DNA of 24,096 nt from Pelomyxa schiedti. Its lineage: Eukaryota > Evosea > Pelobiontida > Pelomyxidae. A model generated the notes under the pieces. The model made no database searches, was not told the DNA's origin, and was given only the letters and a program-made list of their open reading frames with translations. Position numbers and translations under genes: made by a program. The stretch covers positions 5,412-29,507 of the forward strand of contig JAHLWZ010000640.1 of the NCBI GenBank assembly GCA_020536535.1, in the 5' to 3' direction. Positions 1-14,401 of the stretch are shown here, piece after piece. Position 1 is the stretch's first letter, and each line of letters begins with the position of its first letter.

Positions 1-1823
1 GTTGTAGTTGGCGTCATTCGCCGGACGAAGCTTGGTCACCATCGTTTCGGTAGATCCAGATCCCGTTGCTGCACCTGTGAATTTTTTGAATACGATCAAT
101 CTTATAAATTCCCCTGACAGGGGGCAAAATCAAAATAGTCGAAGTACTAGAGTAGTAATATGTACATTTAGGTGTTTGTTGTGTTGCTGGGTTCATTCTT
201 GGGAGAAGGTGTTGTTTGCCCATCCAATGATTGTGACAATTGGGTTTGGTTTGGTGAGGTCCATCTGGAATGGATTTTTGCCTCGTGCAAACTGTGAGAG
301 AGTGTAATTACAATAACAGAAATTCTCAACTGACTGGTGCTTGGTGGTAACGATGTACAAGCTATCTTGTGACATTGTTAGAATATACAGGGGGGGGCTT
401 GATCGAATTTTTTGGGAGGAGAGGCTTTAGAATACCATATAGTTGTCTGTATTGCAGTGCAAAATTCAAAGGAACTTGATAGTCACTCATAGCATTAATC
501 AAAATGTTGAAGTTCTCTGCGTTGATACACATTATAGAAACAAAAATTGCCGGACCTGTTACGATTCAGTGCTTAAATATATAGAAAGGGAACATACGAC
601 GGAAGACTCGTTCCGGAATGGCAGCAATTGTTGACTCCGGAACTAAAAGAGATAGTTAAAAATGGGAAGTGTAGGATGATACAAATACGCGTTGGAACTA
701 TCCGGCTGTCCACAATTGTTTGCCTGTTTGAGGTGCTGTCAAGTGAAATAAGGTGGGATGCCACCGATAGTAAATTCTTAGAATGGTGATGGACCCGGCT
801 TTGTGTGATGTGGGGTGCTGTATTCCGACAAAACGTGGCGATGTGCTGGGTTTGTACGTTGGGATTGCTGTATATTATGAGATTGAGTGGGTTCCTGGTG
901 ACATCCTCTGAGTGTTGCTTTGCACGAACACACAGTGATGAAGGTGGTGGTGATGACGATGACGATGATGATGACGATGATGACTGTGAGGGTGAGAGTA
1001 AGGGTTTAGGGGAGGTGGGCCTGTCAATGCGACGGTCTCTCGAAAGAAGTGAAACGGGGTTTGATGAGAATGTGGCAATTCCAGGAACGCTGGTCACAAG
1101 GAATACAATCTTAGACCCGATATGCGATCTGCGAAAAGGTGTCAAGCGCGAATATAAAAAGGATAGAAGTAAATGCCGACCTCGATGAAGTGCACTTTGG
1201 GGTTAATTTGAAGGTGAAAACTTCCTTCGAATGTGAAAGAGCATCAAAGCATGATGTGGGATCAGGCAGATTACACAGTGTCACTTCAACAGGCGAACCA
1301 TTTTCGCAATTACATCTTGTGCACGATACCTCTGCAATTTTATATTATATTATTGGTGAGGTTGAGAGTAGCTTTTACGTGAGAAAAGTTTTTTTTTTTT
1401 TTTGTTATGTGAGATCACAGTGTGACACATACTATTCGCTGTTCCGTACTTTGCCCAATATCCGCCGTTGAGCATGTGGCTTGCCAATTGGGTGTGTGAC
1501 AGTCCAGCTGTCTCCCGCCACATTCCATCAACTCTCAACCTCATCTTTGGTTTTGGTTGTTGTTTGCCGTTAGAGGCAGTGTTATGGGACATTCTCGCTC
1601 TCTTTGTCTCATCCCATTGTGTGTTGGGACCGGGTGCGCACCGTGTAGATGTGGTACTTGTACATGACGTCAGCGTCTATTCTCAGGTCTACAAACAGAG
1701 ACTTGGAACTTACACTGACGCCGTCGTGGTCCTGCCGAGTGTACATCTCACAAACCAAATTGAATCGAAATCAATTTCCAGGAAGTGATGACAACTATTT
1801 AAATATTTTCGTTTTGGGAAGAG
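1..1823. other. Left-edge region without a defensible gene
   Basis: No reading frame here shows a recognisable domain, and none joins convincingly across splice sites. Visible items are a GAT/GAC-rich tract near 940-990 (poly-Asp on plus, poly-Ser on minus), a T-run near 1388-1403, a G-run near 391-398, and a short perfect palindrome at 111-123. On the minus strand the stretch from about position 80 to position 1 is open in one frame (ending LRPANDANYN) and lies just after a plausible acceptor (TTCACAG). It may be an exon of a gene running off the left edge. A separate minus-strand frame at 193-375 (60 codons) could belong to it, but I could not join them in phase. The region may also hold the VPS8 promoter. 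Confidence 0.4.
930..992. repeat. GAT/GAC trinucleotide tract
   Basis: An imperfect run of GAT, GAC and GGT triplets. Read on plus it gives a run of eleven aspartates inside an open frame at 805-1188; on minus it gives a serine run inside an open frame at 573-1145. Both frames owe much of their length to the repeat, so neither is strong evidence for a gene. Confidence 0.7.
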
Positions 1824-4800
1824 ATGAAAGCGACTGAGTACGGAGACGTGTCCTTGTCTCTGGATTTAAACGACGTGCGTGCGTTTTGTATTATGGGTTT
1901 TGGTTTCGGAGTCTTTAGAGTAGTTTTTGCCTTTTATAGGTACATTCTTAACAACAATTTACTCCCAATAGGTTCTGTCTGACATTTCATTGGATGTTAA
2001 TATAGGGAGTTTGGGTGATGGTGCATAACTGACCCACCTCAAACAATTAATTTCGCTTTTTCCCCCTTCCATAGTATTTTCTTATGGGAATTAGGAATGC
2101 TGGAGGAAGCCCTACAACTAGGGTCCCGTTCTGACACTCACCAAATTGTGGCAAAGGATAAGAACTATCATGCACTATCAACTAGCTCTGTGTTGCCTTC
2201 TTTGAATTTACCCCAACCCCCTACTTCCCAACCTTCACCGATAAATATATCACAACCACAGCTTTCACCAGTAAATATATCACAAGCACAGCCCCTCCCA
2301 AGCACTATCACTACACACCCCACAGCGTCACTGCCACTGCCAAATTCACAGCAGTCACCTGGTGTTCCTGTTCCACCGGCACCAGTGGCAAATACTACTT
2401 GGCAGCCATCATTGCGTAAGACGCTCCCCCTAGATACAAATTCTCCATCCAAGAGGTTGGAACACACTACCTCCACCTCCTTGGAGGCACCTGCTACCCC
2501 AAGTAAAAATACCCCACCACCTTCACCACAGACAAATCATCCGGCTGATTCACAAGTTGCCCATAGCGCACCACTCCCTTCTAAAGCTGAGAATATGCTC
2601 CGGCCCCAACCACAGACAGAACATCTTCCAGCTCAAAGTGCAGTGCCACCGGCTGCACCCACGGCACTTCCCACAAAACAAATTTTGGACTCTGCAAGAG
2701 AGACATTACCTTCGCCACAAGCAGTTTGTATACCTCCTCTGCGTTCCAAAGTTAATCAATTCGCAGGGTCACGAACTTGATCACATTCTTCGTGAATCGG
2801 ATTCCTTTGAAGTAGGACAAATTGATATTGATGCCATTCTTTCTGCAATCCGCAATGTTAGTCAAAGTAATAGCAAAATCGTTCATGACCCGTACAGGAG
2901 CAACTTCGGACTGTTCACTCAGCAACTCCTGGTGTTTTGAAGATAGACCCCATGCACAGAATTGCATCAACTCTATCTTCACCTACCATGAAAAAAGAAG
3001 CAGGGCTGCCAACATCACTTTGTGTACGCTTACAGTGTCCCTGTATATTGTCTCACTTATTTAGATTACATCTTTCATTGCTATTGGTATGTCACATGGT
3101 GTAGTTCTGGTCTTTGACCTGTCCGAAAATTTGCGGATTATTATTGGAGGAACTCAAGGTCTTTACTGTCTCAACTATATCATCATAACCAAGATAACAG
3201 TATCGGAGTATGGGCCTGTTACCTCAATTGATGCCCCCAAAGGTGCCTTCAGGCATTTGGTACCTCAATTAATACATGTTTAGGAATTATTGCACGTGAT
3301 CAGGCCGGTTGGCTTCTCTGTGGCTATCAATCTGGTCACGTTGCTCTCTGGGATGTAGTTTCTGGCAAACTACTGAAAATCGTGAATGATGCGCACAGCC
3401 TACCCGTTTTGTGGGTCAAGTTTGCCGGAGACAATCACAGATCACTAACAGTCGATTCGCAGGTAATTTTTCTCCCTGTTGATTTTCCTTTAGCTTATGG
3501 ATTACAAGGGGAACATGCAACTTCATGATTTCACCTCTCGTTTTTTTGGAATTAACAACGAGCACGTACTCGTTTTAAGTGGCAAGCAGATTGGAGTGAT
3601 ATTGTCCCTCGAAGTCCTCCCTTCTGGTTTCTGTTCGCATGCAACTGACACGCACTGCTTATTTGCCTTCTGTACAAATCAAAAGGTTTTCTGCAGTTGT
3701 AGATGTGACACCGATCATTTAATTTACCTTATAGGTGCACCTCATGGGCTTAGGCTCAGGGTTGTCTGTGAAAATATGCCAAAAAACAAAGCTTAAGAAA
3801 CCAGAAAGTAGTCCACCAGGAGCAATTCCCTACCTGGCCTGGAGGCGGGCTTGCCCACCATCCAATGCTGAGAGTTTGATTTCATTTTTCATAACAGGTA
3901 TCTAATTTAACTTCAGGTGGCAACAAAGTCTTAGACCCAATTCTTGCCGTTGGTTGGGGTCTTAATATTCGATTGCTACAGGTATTCTGTTCGGTATAAA
4001 CATATTATTTACTCTTGGGAAAGACAGTAGAAGATGTAATTAAAGGGACCAACCCTGAAGAACTGAATGGCATCGAATTTATTGCTGTTGGTGACTATGA
4101 TATTGGCACCCAAATCAATGGATTATCTTGGCTTGGGCCCGAAGTTTGTTCTGTCCCTTCTCTTCCTTATAACTCTAATGAATTAGGCAATTGTAATGTT
4201 GGGAGACAATGACGTTATCCGAGTATGGGATCCATTTTCTGCAACGTTCATTGAAAGTGCTTCTTCGAGAGTAAGAGCTCTTTTGCGTTTTATTTCCTTA
4301 AAAAAATGCAGAAAATGGAGCTAGTGTATCACTCAAGGATAGTGCACCCATCTACCAAGAAGCCAGAGTTATCTTTTTCGAATTGCATTTTTAGCACCCA
4401 CAAGCACGTTTATCTTATGGAAAGCCCTTCCTGTTATCCTGAGGGAGTCTCACTGTTTTGTCTTCCAGGGACTAGCCGCCATCCACAAGATGCACCTTCA
4501 GTCCTGGGAAGAATGTATCGAATCACTTGTAACTAAGCACATGTGGCAAGAAGCCCTGTCTCTTACTTTAGATATATTCCAGGTATACTAGTTCATGGAA
4601 ATCCCCAGTTGATTTTTTGAAAAATAGGGACGAGCCAAAATTACTTTGGGCTTACCCCAAGACATTAAGACAACAAAAATAGCTGCAACGCGCAAGATGC
4701 AAGAATTACTTACTGCAATGTTGAACAGGGGACTGGTCTTGCCAGGCACCAAACCTATGCAGGCTTCTCTTCTTCCTGCCATTTTTACTCCAGCGTTGTA

Positions 4801-7800
4801 CCCTTATTTTCTTGTTCTGTTCCATGCTCACACATGAAAAGTGCACTGGCGCAGTTGTGTATAAATTTTTGTCTAGAGATTGGTGTGCACGGACCACGAC
4901 GCATTTTCGTTGGACTCACAAACAACTGTAGGCTGTGTGGATTTTCTCTTCCAGTCCTTGTACCCGCTGTTCCTGACCAACAAAGTTCATTACAGCTTTT
5001 TGATGCACTTGATACCCTTCATTTTAGAATCTAAAATCAATAACCTTCCCCCCAAGGTACCAAAATTGTGTGAGTAAGTTTCCCTTCTGATGGCAATAGA
5101 TTCTGGACAACTTATTTGAATTTTGTATTTCTCAGTCAAGGAAACAACTACTCGAGCAATGCATATATCACTTAAATCCAGCTTCTCTTCAAGATTCTAA
5201 AGTTTCTCTCTGTCTACATCCTAGCCTAATGAACTGGTAGGTTCTTTCACTGTGCAGAGAGCAGAAACTAGTTGGATGTCTTTTTTATTTATATGGAAAT
5301 CTACCAAATAGTGATTATACCACTCCACTTCGTGACGTTGAGGATTTGTTGCCCCTTCTCAGAGAACATGTTGTCCCTCTGCCCTACCTGTAACACTCAA
5401 CTCATGTACTTGACCAGAAACACATTGGCGCGCTGGTTCTGAAATACATATCTTCTTGTTTATTGGGATTGTGCTTTCAAACAAACACTCCAATTCCGCC
5501 AGCCAAACTTTATGACTTACGTGTTGAGGTACTGTTTTTCTTCCAGAATATGTCTCATCCCAGTAGGTTACAAGGTACTTGTTCATTCCTCTGTTGCCTC
5601 CAGGTGTGTGGTAAAACTCATTTTACATTCTTAAAATCTGGCCATTCAGATCCAAGAGAATTTCCACGGTTGTATTACCTCGCAAAATTTGATACTGCCA
5701 CATTACTGAAAGCTCTAGTCCCAACATACAACTTGCACACTGTGGTATTTTTTCTGTAAGAGGGTTTTATTAAAAGCTTCTCAGATAGCGGGAACTCCTC
5801 TTTCATGTCAAAGAATGGCAGAGATCCTTATTAATGTGATTGTTGACAAAAACATGATTGCAACACCTTCTCTTTTTGGTTCCGTGAGTGCGACAGCCTC
5901 TTCTCGACACGACTTCACAGTAGCTCAACCTTTTCTTGAAGGGCCATTTATTTCCTTATATACAGGTGGAACAACAGGGGCACTTATTTGCGTTCCTTGC
6001 ACGCTACTTCTCAAAGGATATAATTACACTTCCGCCGGTATGCCAAGAGACTCTTCAACTCTTACACATGTAGGCAATCCTGTCACTCATCTTACATGGG
6101 TATCTCTGTTCGCCTCACGTGTTGAAGCCGTTCCAAGTGACCCCAAGTTCCTCAGTGAGTGCTGCAGACCTACGGCTGCAAAATGAACAAATTCTGACTG
6201 AAATGTTGCCCAAACTTCTGAAATCATCTTACGATGTACACAAACTACTGTTGTTGGCAGAAGGAGTTGAATTGTGGGTACCCAAATTATTTCTACTTTT
6301 CTAATTTCATCAGTTTTTCCGTGGCGGAAAGGATTTACATGCACCTGCAAAATTTTCCGAAAGTTATCTCTACCAGGTTGAAAAACCCGCAAGAGAAGGT
6401 ACAAATAATGCAACGCCTCCTACAGGAGTTAACTCTTCAAGACCGCTGCCTTTGAATTGATCCAAAAACTTTATGAAAACTCTGCACTAACTGAACGTCA
6501 AAAATTGGATATCAAAGCATCTGTGATGCAGAATCTGCCTGCTCTTCTTCAAATCGACAGCAATAGGTAACAAAAATCGTTTTTTTTTTCCCTCTAATGT
6601 TTGTCAGATTGAGTCAACTTGTAATTGAATTCTTCGCCGCAGACTACCAGCAAGTTCTCTTACAGTTAGCGGACCAACCACAGCTCCAGCATAGCTTCTT
6701 AGAACAAATCATGTCACAAGAGGGAAAGTGTGGCTTCCATGCCTACATTTTCCATTTAACCAAAGCCCATGGTCAGGAAGATGCTAGAGAAAAATGGAAT
6801 ACGCATTGCTCCAGAAACTCACGTATTGTACCTCACCTTATTGTGCCAATATTCGTCCGATAGTGTGTTGGGTTATCTCTCTTCCTGTGACGATTATCCT
6901 CTTGATGAATGTATCAAGGTATTGCAATTGTTTCTTCTTTTTCCAAACTTAGCATTAATTTTTTACAAGATTGTTCAAAAACATAAATTGATGGATGCAG
7001 AACTGTTTCTTCTTGAACGCACCGGAGATCTATCTGCTGCATTAACTCGAATGATTCAGGTTTGCACAACTTCATACGTGCAAAACACTCAAAGCCAACA
7101 ACAAAAAAAGACTATTGGATCCCAGATAGAAGGCCTGAAGCTTTTTTATCGTCAGTTGCATTCCACATCTTCAGTGCAAGTCGATCAGGGTACTTCTATT
7201 GAGGTTTTTTTTTGATGGAACGCTAATAAACATTACAGTCTTCCCAGTCCACACGGAAGAAAAGCAACTTACATCCTCTCTGAATCGAGCTATAACGTTG
7301 TGTCAAAGAAATACAAACAGGTTACAGGACTCAGAAGTTGAGGTTGTCACCTTCCTGTATCTAAAAATCTGAACTTCACCAGAGCTTGTGGTTCACCCTT
7401 CTTGATACTGTTATTATACCTTTGCGTTCCCTGAAACACAACAAGTGGGCAGCAAAAAAGATAACAGCATCCTCCTCTGAGTCTGTGACACTGACAGCTC
7501 ATGAGGCATCAAGTACAGCCCCTCCAAAATAGATCGCACATTTACCCCTTCTAGATAGATCAATGCTCAAAGCTCTCACATACCTGACAAACCTTATTCT
7601 GACTAATATGATGGGAAACGTCAAACTTACGCTTCTGCTTCAGAAAATCGTCCGCGATCACGGGAAAGGTATATCTTCGAGAATATGATGAGAGCTCTCT
7701 AAGCTTATCTAATAGATGAATTTGGTGATCTTAAGTTAGTGATACTGGGTGTTCTTGAGACTTACGCATATGAAACGGAAATTCTCAAAACAGCACAGTC

Positions 7801-8683
7801 ACTACTGCTAAAAGATGTCTACTACGCTACAGATTCTTTGCTACGGCACCAGCAGAGGTACTAAGTTTGTCAAGACGAACCTTTTGTAAATTATTACCCC
7901 TAGACCCCTCACTCCGAAGTCTCCCAATTGTGCCATGTGTGGGAGAAGTTTACTTGCAACTCAAAACCAGCAAGTACCAGACACTGTAGTTTTCGGGTAC
8001 AGTCACTAACCCCTCTCCTTCGTTCCTCTGACATCTCTTTTTCAAGCTGCGGACATGCTGTTCATTTTTCATGCAATCCGTTCTCCGAATCCTGCCATCT
8101 CTGTGCACAGGTACCAAAATTATTTACAGAGGGTATCCTGATTACTTCTAACCTTATTCCCAAGAGTGTCAAGACTAAAAAAGAGAAGCCGTTGCACCCG
8201 GCACCTCGGCCAACATCTAATTCCACGATTCCCGCACCCGGCGTGACTGTATCTGCCCCGGTGTGTATTATCTTTATTCTTAGAAACACTCCTTGTTCCG
8301 CAGTGGGAATAACAACCATTGCCGCACAGGCCGCACAAGCATCAAAATGGCAGATGGAGACTTATCTCAACCGTTTATCCAGAATCAGCACTTCTAGAGT
8401 ATGTAACACTAGTACCATTTCTCGGAACTAAGAAGCACCCATAATCCCAAGTGCCTGACGGGTATCACTACGCCTGACGACGATGACACCGGCAAGGCCA
8501 CCCCGAAGCCAGTTTTTCTCCCAAAGTAATCAGCCCCCAACCCTTTCTGCAGCTAACCTTACTTTTTTCCAATCCAAACAACAAACGAAAAGAACAACCG
8601 CACCCAAAATGATATACCGTACCACACCCCTTGATCCCCCAATGTACATTAGATCCCTACTGGAAAACGAACAGAATCCCTAA
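1824..8683 (+). CDS. VPS8: Vps8, CORVET tethering complex subunit (many exons)
   Basis: Vps8 is the CORVET-specific subunit that binds the early-endosomal Rab5 GTPase and tethers endosomes before fusion. Order seen: a Pro/Ser/Gln-rich disordered N-terminal part (about 2097-2723); SDSFEVGQIDIDAIL (2790s); beta-propeller pieces such as GMSHGVVLVFDLS (3085) and GYQSGHVALWDVVSGKLLK (3330s); LQSWEECIESLV..WQEALSLTLDIF (4500-4580), which matches the Vps8 hallmark RSWRERVDHLL..CLTEALAL; helical-repeat pieces (5600-7060, e.g. DAELFLLERTGDLSAAL); and a C-terminal RING (7930-8110) with CxxC, CGHxxHFxC and CxxC. One intron is clear: 2724-2766, phase 0. Another is probably 3463-3508. The start is tentative: ATG at 1824 opens MKATEYGDVSLSLDLND, followed by an unresolved first intron. 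The 3' end is also uncertain: stops at 8431, 8537 or 8683 each fit a possible last exon. Family assignment is strong; the exact exons are not. Confidence 0.85.
7925..8115 (+). other. RING-type zinc finger of Vps8
   Basis: The first cysteine pair is C-A-M-C near 7931, in the exon reading NCAMCGRSLLATQNQQ. An intron follows, and the next exon gives SSCGHAVHFSC and then CHLCAQ. The cysteine/histidine spacing and position at the C-terminus match the RING-H2-like domain of metazoan and fungal Vps8. All pairs needed to bind two zinc ions appear to be present. Confidence 0.8.
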
Positions 8684-8792
8684 ACATTTTGTGTTGTAAT
8701 TGTGCCACCAACCTTAAAACAATAGGAGGGTAAAAGAGGAAATGAATGATGTTATGACTATGTTGTTTTTTTTTATACAATGTAGGTAAGGG
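8684..8792. other. VPS8-YAK1 tail-to-tail spacer
   Basis: A gap of about 110 bp between the last plausible VPS8 stop and the stop of the minus-strand kinase gene. It is A/T-rich with a T-run near 8766-8774. No consensus AATAAA signal is visible on either strand. Confidence 0.5.
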
Positions 8793-13165
<4,373 letters not shown>

Positions 13166-13447
13166 TGGCGGAACGGAATAATTATGGGAGTGTGCGTGGG
13201 TGTTGGTTTGGTTTTTTCCGTTGTCGTTCGGCTGACGAACGGGGTTGTGGTGTTGCTTGCGTTTTTTCTTTTAGCTTGTTTTTTTCGGCTCGCGTATCTT
13301 CCCCAAAAAGAACGAATCTCGTCCACTGCTTCTTTTGGAGTTGATGAATTGACCCCCAGCCCCCCATCGCCCAATCACCAGTGATGAAGCTGCGTGTGAT
13401 CACCCCCAGCAGACGAGATTCTCAGAGATATTAGGGCACAAGTCAGG
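13166..13447. other. Profilin-YAK1 spacer
   Basis: 282 bp between the profilin stop and the YAK1 start, both genes on minus. It should hold the profilin 3' end and the YAK1 promoter. I see no TATA box, RNA gene or repeat in it. Confidence 0.5.
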
Positions 13448-13892
13448 TTAATAACCGAGTGAAATGAGGTAGTCGGCCATGTCCTCGACCACTTTGGCAA
13501 CAGACCCCGGCGGCTTGCCGCTTGCAACTATGCCTACAATGATAGCCCGTTTGGTCTTGACAGTGATGACACCGCCGTTCGTGGACTTGCCGTACACGCT
13601 CCTTTCGTCGGCCTTAATACAAACGAATCGCTGCTCCCCAACCCCAATCCCATTATCCTGTGGGATGCTAGGATTCTGTTTTGTTTGTGTGTGTTGGTGG
13701 GTGAGGTACAACGTTGAAACGAGGGGGAGGTACCGAAAAGTTCCTTGCCAAAGTGGCGGCTTCGTGAGGTCTGACCACCGGGAAATCGGCAGTTTGTGCC
13801 CATACAACGCCGTTTGTATTATCCAGAAGAGCCGCAGAGGCCAACACCCCCCACTTCATCAGGTTGTCAACGTACTGCTGCCACCCGCTCAT
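13448..13892 (-). CDS. Profilin (two exons, complete)
   Basis: Profilin binds actin monomers, promotes nucleotide exchange and feeds ATP-actin to formins through its poly-proline site. The model is complete: exon 1 13892-13734 (53 codons), a 58-bp phase-0 intron 13733-13676 starting GTACCT and ending AACAG, and exon 2 13675-13448 (75 codons plus stop), giving 128 residues, the usual family length. It starts MSGWQQYVDNLM with the N-terminal Trp and Tyr that line the poly-proline groove. It contains KADERSVYGKS, GGVITVKTKRAIIVGI and the C-terminal helix VVEDMADYLISLGY. These match amoebal profilins closely (Acanthamoeba profilin has the same helix and ends ADYLIGQGF). Strong actin gene expression would be expected; the upstream region holds a transposon-like insertion. 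Confidence 0.95.
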
Positions 13893-14013
13893 GATTCCCT
13901 CTGATTTCGTACGTTAGTTTTCCAGCGTATTTCTCCGAATCAGCGCGGAAATCTGGAGATATCAGATGAGATGGGATCGAAGAACTTGCACTGAGGCTAC
14001 TGACTTGGGGGGT

Positions 14014-14021
14014 GGCACCAC
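14014..14021. repeat. Target-site duplication, left copy
   Basis: The 8-bp sequence GGCACCAC directly precedes the CAGTGCTG terminus of the hAT-like element. It is repeated exactly at 14284-14291. Confidence 0.85.
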
Positions 14022-14283
14022 CAGTGCTGTAATTTCCCAACTTTTTTAACGTTTTCCCAGATGGGACGTTTTGGGAGGGTTCGGGAGCGTTTTGGAGAAA
14101 GATTCCCGTCACAGTCTTTTTGATCATCAATCAATGACCAAATCATCAGGTGCTTTGATTACTACCATTCGGCGAAAAAAGGCTCCTTCTAGGAATAATC
14201 AAAGGGATTGAGGCCTCATCACTCCCAAATCACTCCCAAAACGCTCCCGGGAGACATTTCCCATTTGGGTGAAAACAGCACTG
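14022..14283. mobile_element. Non-autonomous hAT-like element (MITE), 262 bp
   Basis: The ends are inverted repeats: the left end reads CAGTGCTGTAATTTCCCAA, and the right end read on minus is CAGTGCTGTTTTCACCCAA, 15 of 19 positions identical. A perfect 14-bp subterminal inverted repeat (CGGGAGCGTTTTGG) lies at 14082-14095 and 14236-14249. Further GGGAG/CTCCC motifs cluster near both ends, as expected for transposase-binding subterminal repeats. The element is flanked by an exact 8-bp duplication, and 8-bp duplication with CAG..CTG ends is the signature of the hAT superfamily. It is too short to code for a transposase. It sits in the divergent promoter region, 122 bp upstream of the profilin start and 111 bp upstream of the TKL kinase start. 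Confidence 0.85.
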
Positions 14284-14291
14284 GGCACCAC
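14284..14291. repeat. Target-site duplication, right copy
   Basis: GGCACCAC directly follows the CAGCACTG terminus and is identical to the copy at 14014-14021. The absence of any mismatch suggests a fairly recent insertion. Confidence 0.85.
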
Positions 14292-14401
14292 AAGGTATCT
14301 TTCCTGCCGAAATAAACGATCAATTTGGAGACTGGAGCTCCAGCAGTGTCATCAGGGTTTCTAGGAAATCACAAGAAAAACGCTTCGGTTTATCGGACGG
14401 G

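Noticed and set aside
805-1188. Frame with a poly-Asp run
   Set aside because: The length depends on the GAT/GAC tract, the opposite strand is equally open, and no domain or splice partner is visible.
3463-3493. A 31-bp intron in VPS8 ending at CTTTAG
   Set aside because: Sequence similarity to Vps8 proteins fits better if splicing uses the in-frame AG at 3508, giving DSQ-GNMQLHDF and a 46-bp intron.
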